From NCBI GenBank assembly GCA_964405335.1, contig CAYONP010000066.1, forward strand, positions 1 through 34,446: DNA of 34,446 nucleotides, read 5' to 3'. The first letter of the stretch is position 1. Each line of letters opens with the position of its first letter. A program made the position numbers and the translations under genes. Under the pieces are notes generated by a model, which was not told the origin of the DNA, searched no databases, and worked only from the letters and a program-made list of their open reading frames with translations. This DNA is from CAYONP01 sp964405335. GTDB lineage: Bacteria; Armatimonadota; UBA10988. Shown here one piece after another: positions 8,917-15,638 of the stretch.

Positions 8917-9626
8917 CCGAGCCGATGGCGCCGCTGTTCACCGACGAGGCCATCCGCCGGGCCGAGCGGCGGGCCGTCTCGCTCAGCCTGCTCACGCCGC
9001 CGGTGGCCATGCTGCTCGGCTTCTTCGTCGCCTGGCTGCTCGGCGGCCGAAACGCCGGCTGGGTGGCCTGGAGCGCCGGCGCCGCCTGCGGGTTCGGCGC
9101 CCTGCTGGCGGTGCACGACTGGCTCTTCCTCGGTAGCTTCAACCGCCGCCTGCGGCAGCAGCTCGAGGACAAGCTGCGCGGCCTGGGAGAACTCGAGTTC
9201 CGCACCGACGACGCAACGGTCTACTTCGTCGGCCTCGCGCACCCCAGCCGCGACACCCGGCTGCGCGCCGAGACCGACGACGACATTGGCTTCCTCCGCC
9301 TCGATTACGACCGGCTGGTCTATCGCGGCGACCGGCTGACCTTCGAGGTCGACCTGGCCGACCTGGAAAGCGTCGAGTTGGTCCCGATCGGCGCGGGCCT
9401 GCCGGCGGCGGCCAAGCGACTGCGGCTCTGCTTCCGCCACGGCGAGCCGTTCGACGAGCTGCTCATCGCCTCGCGCGAGGGCGACCGGCTGAGCCGCGCC
9501 AGCCGGGTCACCCAGGTGCTGCACGAGGCGCTGCTGAACCGCCTCGACCGCGCCGCCGTGCGGACCACCGGCGGGCGGCTGGCCGAACCGCTCAGCGAGG
9601 CCGACGAGCTGAGCCTGCGAGGGTGA
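8913..9626 (+). CDS. Two-helix membrane protein, function unknown
   Basis: The 237-residue product starts with GTG at 8913, overlapping the preceding stop by 4 bp, which indicates translational coupling. Two hydrophobic segments at about 28-46 and 50-68 form a hairpin in the membrane. The rest, about 160 residues, is soluble, charged and beta-rich, and would lie in the cytoplasm by the positive-inside rule (RRAERRA before the first helix). The soluble part has PH-like alternation of strands but no motif I can name. It is likely to work with the upstream TPR protein. It precedes the promoter of the DUF4912 gene. Confidence 0.7.
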   Translation: MTEPMAPLFTDEAIRRAERRAVSLSLLTPPVAMLLGFFVAWLLGGRNAGWVAWSAGAACGFGALLAVHDWLFLGSFNRRLRQQLEDKLRGLGELEFRTDDATVYFVGLAHPSRDTRLRAETDDDIGFLRLDYDRLVYRGDRLTFEVDLADLESVELVPIGAGLPAAAKRLRLCFRHGEPFDELLIASREGDRLSRASRVTQVLHEALLNRLDRAAVRTTGGRLAEPLSEADELSLRG

Positions 9627-9664
9627 AACGTGCCCTTCATGAAGAAGCAACCAGATCGCCACGG

Positions 9665-9692
9665 TTGTCAGCTAACGTGTCGGTGGTACTAT
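9665..9692 (+). promoter_or_regulatory. Promoter of the DUF4912 gene
   Basis: TTGTCA (9665-9670), 16-bp spacer, TACTAT (9687-9692), within the only AT-richer part of the 100-bp gap. The predicted start leaves a leader with AGGAG at 9714-9718, 8 nt before the ATG at 9727. Confidence 0.6.
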
Positions 9693-9726
9693 CGGGGCGA
9701 ATCACCAGGAACCAGGAGCGGTGCTG

Positions 9727-10521
9727 ATGGGCAACCAACCAGACCTGACCGAGCTGACCGTCGCTGAGCTGCGCGAGCTGGCGCGCGAGCGGGAGTTGGC
9801 CGGCTACTCGAAGCTGAAGAAGGCCGAGCTGGTCGAGCTGCTCGGCCCGGCCGCGGTGGCCGCCGAACAGCAGGCGGCGATGACCGCCGCGCTGGCCGGC
9901 GCGGGCACCTCGCCGGCGGCCGAGCCGGTGCCAACGCCCGAACCGGTGGCCGAGGACCAGTACGAGTTCCCGCCGAGCTACGACCGCGACACGGTCGTCT
10001 TGCTCGCCCGCGACCCGCACTGGCTCTACTCCTACTGGGACATCGGCGGGCCGACCTGGGTCGAGCTGGAGCGCCGGGGGATCACCGCGCCACAGAGCGG
10101 CTGGCGCCCGATCCTGCGCTTCCACGACGTGACCGATCGCGGCGCGCCGTCAGCCGAGACCAGGCTGGCCGACCTGCCGGTCTTCACCGAGGCCCGCGAC
10201 TGGTACCTCGAAGCGCCGCGGCCGAGCCGCACCTACCTGGTCGAGTTCGGCTACCTCTCGGCCTCTGGCGAGTTCTACCGCATCGCCGTCTCGAACGCCG
10301 CGCCGGTGCCGCGCTCGGCGCCGTCGCCGCGGGTCGACGCGAGCTGGGGCAGCCTGACCGACGAGGCCTATCGGCTGTCGCTGGCCGGCGGCGATCCGCG
10401 CGTCGCGCTCGGCTCGGCCGAGCTGCTGCGCAAGCTCGAGGGCCTGCTCGAAGAGGCGATCTCGTCCGGCCGGTTCTCGGCCGGAATCGGCTCGCAGACC
10501 GTCGCGGGCGGGTGGCGCTAG
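9727..10521 (+). CDS. Rho-N (SAP-like) plus DUF4912 protein
   Basis: The 264-residue product has a Rho N-terminal type helical domain at 5-42 (LTVAELRELARERELAGYSK, then a Lys pair), a Pro/Ala-rich linker at 45-80 and a DUF4912 domain at about 82-192 (RDPHWLYSYWDI, WYLEAP, YLVEFGYL). The C-terminal tail is less conserved. DUF4912 has no proven function, but it recurs beside GH57 and glycogen genes in anaerobic bacteria, as far as I recall. The strand pattern, rich in surface aromatics, resembles a carbohydrate-binding beta-sandwich; that reading is inference. The Rho-N head could bind nucleic acid or protein. I chose ATG 9727 because the GTG at 9721 would leave only 2 nt after AGGAG. The gene lies 70 bp before the branching-enzyme gene. 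Confidence 0.85.
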   Translation: MGNQPDLTELTVAELRELARERELAGYSKLKKAELVELLGPAAVAAEQQAAMTAALAGAGTSPAAEPVPTPEPVAEDQYEFPPSYDRDTVVLLARDPHWLYSYWDIGGPTWVELERRGITAPQSGWRPILRFHDVTDRGAPSAETRLADLPVFTEARDWYLEAPRPSRTYLVEFGYLSASGEFYRIAVSNAAPVPRSAPSPRVDASWGSLTDEAYRLSLAGGDPRVALGSAELLRKLEGLLEEAISSGRFSAGIGSQTVAGGWR

Positions 10522-10544
10522 TTCACTCTGCCGGTTATCATGGG

Positions 10545-10569
10545 AGCCGGCCGCGCCACGCGGCCGGCT
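10545..10569 (+). terminator. GC-rich hairpin between DUF4912 and branching-enzyme genes
   Basis: An 11-bp perfect stem (10545-10555 with 10559-10569) with loop CCA lies 23 bp after the DUF4912 stop. Only two T residues follow, so termination would be weak, and the hairpin may instead give partial attenuation before the GH57 gene. A -10-like TATCAT lies just upstream at 10536-10541 but has no convincing -35. Confidence 0.5.
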
Positions 10570-10591
10570 TTCGTGCGGAAAGAGGTCACCC

Positions 10592-12202
10592 GTGAGTGAA
10601 CCGGTCGGCTCCCTCTGCCTCGTCCTCCACGCTCACCTGCCCTACGTGCGGCACCCCGAATACGAGAGCTTCTTGGAGGAAGATTGGCTGTTCGAGGCGG
10701 TCTGCGAGACCTACATCCCGCTGATCCGCATGATGGACGGCCTGCTCGACGACGGGGTCGAGTTCCGGCTGACCCTCTCGTTGACCCCCACCCTACTCAG
10801 CATGTTCGGCGACGAGCTGCTGCAACAGCGCTGCCGGGCCCATGTGGTGATGCTCCTTGAGCTGGCCGGGCGCGAGCTTGAGCGGCTCGCCGGCGACGAC
10901 GACTTCGAGCCGCTGGCGCGGATGTATGAGCAGCACTACACCGACTGCCTCAACCTGCTCGACCGCTGCGGCGGCGACCTGACCCGCGAGTTCCGGCGGC
11001 TGCTCGACACCGGTCGGCTTGAGGTGATCACCTGCGGCGCCACCCACGGCTTTCTGCCGCTGATGGCCACCGTGCCCGAGGCGGTGCGGGCGCAGATCCG
11101 GATCGCCGCCGACCACTACGAGGAAGTACTCGGGCGTCGGCCGCAGGGCATCTGGCTGCCCGAGTGCGGCTACTTCCCGGGCCACGAGCGCTACCTGGCC
11201 GAGGCGGGGATCCAGTACTTCTTCACCGAGGCTCACGGCGTGCTGTTCGGCGATCCTCGGCCGCGCTACGGCACGTTCGCGCCGGTGCTCTGCCCCGACT
11301 GGCCGGTGGCCGCGTTCGGCCGCGACCTCGAGTCGTCGAAGCAGGTGTGGAGCGCGCACGAGGGCTATCCCGGCGACTTCGACTACCGCGAGTTCTACCG
11401 CGACGTCGGCTGGGACCTCGACTACAACTACGTCAAGCCCTACCTGGGCGGCGCCGGGCACCGCAAGAACCTGGGGCTCAAGTACTACCGAATCACCGGC
11501 TCGTCACCGCCAATCGGCCTGGGCGACAAGGAGCCGTACCGGCCCGAGTGGGCGCGCCACAAGGCCGGCGAGCATGCAGGCAACTTCATGTGGTGCCGCG
11601 AGCAGCAGATGTCGCACGTCGGCGGGCAGTTGGGCATCCAGCCGCTCGTCGTCGCGCCGTACGACGCGGAGTTGTTCGGCCACTGGTGGTGGGAAGGCCC
11701 GATGTTCCTCGACGCCCTGTTCCGCCGGCTGCACTTCGACCAGGACCGGGTACGGCCGATCACGGCGCCGGAGTACCTGCGCGAGCATCCGGTGCTGCAG
11801 AAGGTGCAGCCGGAGCAGTCGAGCTGGGGGTATAAAGGCTATGCCGAGTTCTGGCTGAACCCAAATAACGATTGGATCTACCGTCACCTGCACCAGGCGG
11901 CCGAGCAGATGGTCTCGCTGGCCGGCCAGTATGCGACGCCGTCGGACAGCGAGCGTCGGGCGCTGAACCAATGCGCGCGCGAGCTGGTGCTGGCGCAGGC
12001 GAGCGACTGGGCGTTCATCCTGCAGACGAGGACGGTGGTCGAGTACGCGCGGAAGCGGACGTCGGAGCACCTGCAGCGGTTCGCCAGGCTTGCGGAGATG
12101 CTCGTGCGGGGGACGATAGACGAGGGCTTCCTCGGCTACTGCGAATGGAAGGACAACATCTTCCCCCACCTCGATTACCGCGTCTACACCTCCCTTGGTT
12201 GA
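10592..12202 (+). CDS. GH57-type 1,4-alpha-glucan branching enzyme (with DUF1957 C-terminus)
   Basis: The 536-residue protein matches the GH57 branching-enzyme group by motif. It has HAHLP at 13-17, THGFLPL at 151-157, GIWLPECGY with nucleophile E191, and YDAELFGHWW with catalytic acid D358. The C-terminal alpha-helical DUF1957 part includes WLNPNNDWIYRHLH and ends in DNIFPHLDYRVY. The expected reaction makes alpha-1,6 branches in glycogen. It has no signal peptide, so it is cytoplasmic. The start is GTG with AGAGGT about 9 nt upstream. Its position beside DUF4912 and opposite the other GH57/galT operon gives a coherent storage-glucan locus, although no glycogen synthase or phosphorylase lies in the window. 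Confidence 0.93.
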   Translation: MSEPVGSLCLVLHAHLPYVRHPEYESFLEEDWLFEAVCETYIPLIRMMDGLLDDGVEFRLTLSLTPTLLSMFGDELLQQRCRAHVVMLLELAGRELERLAGDDDFEPLARMYEQHYTDCLNLLDRCGGDLTREFRRLLDTGRLEVITCGATHGFLPLMATVPEAVRAQIRIAADHYEEVLGRRPQGIWLPECGYFPGHERYLAEAGIQYFFTEAHGVLFGDPRPRYGTFAPVLCPDWPVAAFGRDLESSKQVWSAHEGYPGDFDYREFYRDVGWDLDYNYVKPYLGGAGHRKNLGLKYYRITGSSPPIGLGDKEPYRPEWARHKAGEHAGNFMWCREQQMSHVGGQLGIQPLVVAPYDAELFGHWWWEGPMFLDALFRRLHFDQDRVRPITAPEYLREHPVLQKVQPEQSSWGYKGYAEFWLNPNNDWIYRHLHQAAEQMVSLAGQYATPSDSERRALNQCARELVLAQASDWAFILQTRTVVEYARKRTSEHLQRFARLAEMLVRGTIDEGFLGYCEWKDNIFPHLDYRVYTSLG

Positions 12203-12343
12203 AGCCGGAAGAAAATCAGGTAAGATGGGGATGTCGTCAGCCTCGTGCCTTGACCTCACACTGAGTCGGGCCCGGGATTCTGCGTCAGTGGAGGGGTGGG
12301 TGCATCCTCGTTAGGAATGGTTGGCTGTGGGGTGGATTCAGGG

Positions 12344-12372
12344 TTGATGTGATGTAACAGGTGTGTTATGCT
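12344..12372 (+). promoter_or_regulatory. Strong promoter of the OmpR-type regulator, with leader hairpin
   Basis: TTGATG (12344-12349), a 17-bp spacer and TATGCT (12367-12372) preceded by TG at the extended -10 position. The leader then holds a 7-bp stem (12379-12385/12406-12412) enclosing a 4-bp stem, ending just before GGGAG at about 12415-12419, the ribosome site for ATG 12429. The 226-bp gap from 12203 is visibly lower in GC than the genes. It also holds an imperfect hairpin at 12254-12294 that could end the branching-enzyme transcript. Confidence 0.7.
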
Positions 12373-12428
12373 GCGGGGGTTCGGCGGGGGCCGACGATGG
12401 TCGTGGCCGAACTCGGGAGTTCCATGCC

Positions 12429-13178
12429 ATGGACGTGCAACGTGTACTCGTTGTGGACACCGACTTCGAAGCTCGTTTGCTCGTGTCGCGGATCCTTGAG
12501 AGCGGTGGGTACCTGACCACCGCCGCGGCCAATTCCGAAGAGGCGTTGGCCGCCCTCCGCGCCGAGCGCCATGTGTCCGTGCTGCTCGAAGCGCAGCTCG
12601 GCGACGGCGACGGCTTCGACTGCTGCCGGCGGATCCGGGAGTTCAGCAACGTGCCCGTCGTGATGGTCAGCTCGCTGACCGACACGGCCAACATCGTCCG
12701 CGGGCTCGACACCGGCGCCGATGACTATGTCACCAAGCCGTTCGACCGCGACGAACTGCTCGCCCGCGTGCGCGCGGCCGCCCGGCGTGGCGGCGAGCGG
12801 CACCGCGTCGAGCCGCCGCTGGCCCTGCCGACCATCGACGTCGGGCCGATGCACCTCGACTTCTCGGCCCAGATCGCGACCATCGGCGGCGCCGACCTGA
12901 ACCTCTCGGGGAAGGAACTGCTGCTGCTCTACCTGCTGGCTCAGAATGTCGGCATGTTGCTCAGCCGCGGGCACATCTTCCAGGCCGTCTGGGGTGACGA
13001 CGTCTACGATGACTCGAAGACCCTCGACGTCCACATCTCGCGGCTGCGCAAGAAGCTCGACATGGTCGGCGAATACGGCAACATGCTCAAGACCATCCGC
13101 AACCGCGGCTACATGCTCTCGAGCGAAATGGAACGGGCCGAGCCGCCCAAGGCGAAGACCCGGCGGACCAGCCGCTAG
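12429..13178 (+). CDS. OmpR/PhoB-type response regulator with Glu in place of phospho-Asp
   Basis: The 249-residue protein has a receiver domain (5-118) and a winged-helix Trans_reg_C domain (about 135-235, with LSGKELLLLYLLAQN and DDSKTLDVHISRLRKKL). The receiver is atypical. The position expected for phospho-Asp is E54 (VLLEAQLGD), and the acidic pocket reads D10-T11-D12 instead of consecutive acids. S81 takes the usual Ser/Thr position, and K103 is kept in TKPF. Glu at this place often mimics the phosphorylated state, so the protein may be constitutively active or tuned by expression or ligand. No kinase gene adjoins it. It is preceded by its own strong promoter, consistent with control by amount. 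Start ATG 12429 follows GGGAG; the upstream in-frame codons lie inside the promoter. Confidence 0.92.
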   Translation: MDVQRVLVVDTDFEARLLVSRILESGGYLTTAAANSEEALAALRAERHVSVLLEAQLGDGDGFDCCRRIREFSNVPVVMVSSLTDTANIVRGLDTGADDYVTKPFDRDELLARVRAAARRGGERHRVEPPLALPTIDVGPMHLDFSAQIATIGGADLNLSGKELLLLYLLAQNVGMLLSRGHIFQAVWGDDVYDDSKTLDVHISRLRKKLDMVGEYGNMLKTIRNRGYMLSSEMERAEPPKAKTRRTSR

Positions 13179-13206
13179 CGCGCCGGATGCGCTCGTTTGG
13201 CCCCTG

Positions 13207-13965
13207 CTAACCTGGCAGGCCGAGCGCCTCCGACAACCGATCGTTCTGGGGGTAGGCGTGCCCGCGGTGCTGCCGAAAGGCCTCCGCGTAAGCCACACCG
13301 GCTTCGCGGCCGCGGGCCGCCGCCCAGTTCCGCATCGCCGTCAGGTACTCGTCCAGCCCGTGCTGCGCCCGCAGCCACTCGCGCTGGCTGGCGTGGCAAG
13401 CCAGCAGCGCCGCCTTCTCCTCAATCTGCTCGCTGATGTCGACGTACAAATGCGGCCGGATCGGCTCGCCCAGTGCGTCGACCCCCTCGATCGCGTCGGC
13501 GTAGTAGAGATGCGGCACGTGCTCGAGCCGCGGCGCCGGGCTGTCGGCCAGGGTCAGGAAGTTGCCCGCCGGCGCGCCGAACGCCGCCGTGCGCACAATC
13601 GCGCTGGTCTGCTCGTGGTCGAGCATGTAATCGGCCGGCGAGTGAGTGATGACCAGCTCCGGCCGCCGCCGCCGGAGCAGCTCGACCGCCGCGCGGATGG
13701 TCGTCTCGTTGAGCAGCACCAGCAGGTCGAGGCAGCCGAGGCAGTCGTAGCTGGCGCCGAGCCGGGCGGCAGACGCCTCGGCTTCGGCGCGGCGGAGAGC
13801 GGCGATCTCGGCCGGCGGCAGCGTCGGCGAGCCGCAGTCGCCCTGCGCCAGGGTGGCCAGGGCGATCCGCCAGCCGGCGGCCTTCAGGCGCAGCAGCGTG
13901 CCGGCGCAGAGGAACTCGATGTCGTCGGGATGGGCCATCACGGCCAGCACGCAGGGCTGCGACAC
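13207..13965 (-). CDS. PIG-L/LmbE family zinc N-deacetylase
   Basis: The 252-residue product carries the family zinc motif AHPDD at 11-15 and the downstream metal His H117 in YMLDHEQTS. Family members remove acetyl groups from GlcNAc-linked substrates, for example in thiol (BshB/MshB-like) or glycan biosynthesis; the substrate here cannot be read. I chose GTG 13965, which has GGAG 6 nt upstream and starts right before the conserved strand. The frame is open to a TTG at 14013, but that TTG is the first half of the predicted -35 box. The gene converges on the OmpR-type regulator with 28 bp between stops and is divergent from the pterin dehydratase gene. Confidence 0.88.
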   Translation of the reverse strand: MSQPCVLAVMAHPDDIEFLCAGTLLRLKAAGWRIALATLAQGDCGSPTLPPAEIAALRRAEAEASAARLGASYDCLGCLDLLVLLNETTIRAAVELLRRRRPELVITHSPADYMLDHEQTSAIVRTAAFGAPAGNFLTLADSPAPRLEHVPHLYYADAIEGVDALGEPIRPHLYVDISEQIEEKAALLACHASQREWLRAQHGLDEYLTAMRNWAAARGREAGVAYAEAFRQHRGHAYPQNDRLSEALGLPG

Positions 13966-13983
13966 GGGCGGCTCCGGCCCGCG

Positions 13984-14013
13984 AGTATAGGTTCGGCCGG
14001 CGGGCGGCGTCAA
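13984..14013 (-). promoter_or_regulatory. Promoter of the PIG-L deacetylase gene
   Basis: Minus-strand TTGACG (14013-14008), 18-bp spacer, TATACT (13989-13984). The predicted start is about 12 nt before the GTG at 13965. One of the best consensus matches in the window. Confidence 0.72.
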
Positions 14014-14063
14014 CGCCGCTGTCGCCGCACGGGCGGCGCGGCAGAATGGAGTCGGAGACGACC

Positions 14064-14360
14064 ATGGCCGTCGAGGACAAGACCCTCCTCAGTGACGACG
14101 CGCTGGCCGCCGCACTCGCCGGCCTGACCGGCTGGGAGAAGCAGGGCAAGGCAATCGTGCGGCGCTACCTGCTGCCTAACTTCACCGAGATCACTCGATT
14201 CATGAAGCACCTGGCGGCAACCATCGAGGCGACCAACCATCACCCCGACGCGATCCTCGACACAACCACCCGGAGCGTGACGGTCACCGTGGTCACTCAC
14301 TCGGCCGGCGCGGTGACCCAGGCCGATGTCGATTTCGCCACCGCGCTCAACGACTTCTGA
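14064..14360 (+). CDS. Pterin-4a-carbinolamine dehydratase (4a-hydroxytetrahydrobiopterin dehydratase)
   Basis: The 98-residue protein has the normal size for this small enzyme and the signature EATNHHPD with H59/H60/P61, followed by TH at 78-79 and VTQADVDFA. The family dehydrates 4a-hydroxy-tetrahydropterin in pterin recycling and also appears in molybdopterin-linked or regulatory roles. No aromatic amino-acid hydroxylase is in the window, so its partner is unknown. I preferred ATG 14064 over the in-frame ATG at 14046 because GGAG lies 6 nt upstream of 14064. A weak promoter-like pair (CTGTCG at 14019, CAGAAT at 14042) precedes it. Confidence 0.88.
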   Translation: MAVEDKTLLSDDALAAALAGLTGWEKQGKAIVRRYLLPNFTEITRFMKHLAATIEATNHHPDAILDTTTRSVTVTVVTHSAGAVTQADVDFATALNDF

Positions 14361-14386
14361 CCGCCGGCGCGGCGAGCCGGTATACT
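14357..14386 (+). promoter_or_regulatory. Candidate promoter of the PCMT-like methyltransferase gene
   Basis: CTGACC (14357-14362) overlaps the end of the pterin dehydratase gene. After an 18-bp spacer comes TATACT (14381-14386). The start codon at 14409 follows GAGG (14398-14401) by 7 nt, giving a short leader. Confidence 0.5.
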
Positions 14387-14408
14387 CTATCTCAGCCGAG
14401 GCTGCCGT

Positions 14409-15638
14409 GTGACCGGCCCTGCCGGACCGCTGGGCGGCCGCGGCAGCCCGCGCCGGCAGACCGCCGTGACGCACAGCGCGCACGAGATTCAGCAATCCTA
14501 CATCGACCGCCTGGCGCGGCGGCTGGCCGACGAGACCACCGTGCCGGCGCACATTCTGCGCTGGTTTGCCGAAGTTCCACGGCATCGCTTCGTCGGCGCG
14601 ATCCGCGACCCGGGCGGGCTGGACCTCGCCGTGCCGCTCGAGACCACCAATGAACGCCTGCTGGGCCACCTCTACAGCGACCACGCGATAGCGGTCAAGG
14701 TCGCCGGCGGCCGCTGCGTGGCGAGCACATCACAGCCCTCGCTGATGGCCATGATGATGGCCGACGTCGACCTGCAGCCCGGCATGAAGGTGCTCGAGAT
14801 CGGCTCGGGCACCGGCTGGAACGCCGCGCTGATGAGCCATGTCGTGGCGCCCGGCGGCTCGGTCGTCAGCCTCGAATATGAGCCCGACCTGGCCGCCGCC
14901 GCGGCGGACAACCTCTTGCGCGACGGCCACCGCGGGGTGACCGTCCGGCACGGCGACGGCGCCGCGGGGGCACCCGACCTGGCGCCCTTCGACGCCATCG
15001 TCGTCACGGTTGCCTGCCCCACCGTGCCGGCCGCCTGGATCGACCAGTTGGCGCCGGGCGGGCGGCTGGTCACCCCGCTCGAACTGCCCGACCGCTCGTC
15101 GCCGATGCTGGTCGCCCGCCGCGACGGCGAGCGGCTGCGCGGCCGCTTTGTGCGCTGGTCGTGGTTCGTTCAGATGCAGGGCGGCGTGCCGGCCTGGCCG
15201 CCGCCGCTCGATGCCACGGCGCCCGGCGTCGCCACCGTGCTGGGCAGTTGGCCGGCGCTCCGCGCGCCGCTCCCGTCGCTCTGTCGCCATGAGCGGCTCG
15301 AAGCAGGTTTCCAGCTCCTGGTCCACGAGCCGGAGCGGTTCGGCATCCTCGGCACGTCGCGGGTCGACGAGCGTGAGATCGGGCGCTACGTCTACTGGGA
15401 CGGCGAGGGGCTCGGCGTGCTGGCCGAGGCCGAGCTTCACGGGCACGGCGCGCCGGCGATGTTCGAGTTGCTGCGCAGGCGGACTGAGGAGTGGCTCGGC
15501 GCCGGGCGCCAGGGCGCCGAACAGTTCGAGGTGACGGTTCAGCCAGCCGCCGGCCGGCCGCCGCGGGTCGGCCTGCGCCGCGGCGAGGTCGACCTCATCC
15601 TTGACCGCGGTCAGCAGGCCAGGTCGACCAGCCCGTAG
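14409..15638 (+). CDS. PCMT-like SAM-dependent methyltransferase with long C-terminal extension
   Basis: The product is 409 residues, well above the roughly 210 of ordinary protein-L-isoaspartate O-methyltransferases. The core at about 25-235 has the PCMT substrate loop STSQPSLMAMM (106-116) and the SAM motif LEIGSGTGW (129-137). About 170 further residues form a second region with no motif I recognise. Long PCMT-like proteins include peptide-modifying enzymes as well as repair enzymes, so the substrate is open. The GTG start has GAGG at 7 nt; a second GTG at 14466 is possible and would drop a poorly conserved Arg-rich lead. The 3' end overlaps the 3' end of the convergent MtaB-like gene by 28 bp. 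It makes S-adenosylhomocysteine, which ahcY further on would clear. Confidence 0.85.
   Translation: MTGPAGPLGGRGSPRRQTAVTHSAHEIQQSYIDRLARRLADETTVPAHILRWFAEVPRHRFVGAIRDPGGLDLAVPLETTNERLLGHLYSDHAIAVKVAGGRCVASTSQPSLMAMMMADVDLQPGMKVLEIGSGTGWNAALMSHVVAPGGSVVSLEYEPDLAAAAADNLLRDGHRGVTVRHGDGAAGAPDLAPFDAIVVTVACPTVPAAWIDQLAPGGRLVTPLELPDRSSPMLVARRDGERLRGRFVRWSWFVQMQGGVPAWPPPLDATAPGVATVLGSWPALRAPLPSLCRHERLEAGFQLLVHEPERFGILGTSRVDEREIGRYVYWDGEGLGVLAEAELHGHGAPAMFELLRRRTEEWLGAGRQGAEQFEVTVQPAAGRPPRVGLRRGEVDLILDRGQQARSTSP

Noticed and set aside
13966..14013. N-terminal extension of the deacetylase from a TTG
   Set aside because: The segment lacks family similarity, contains the -10 and -35 boxes and has no ribosome site; the GTG at 13965 has one.
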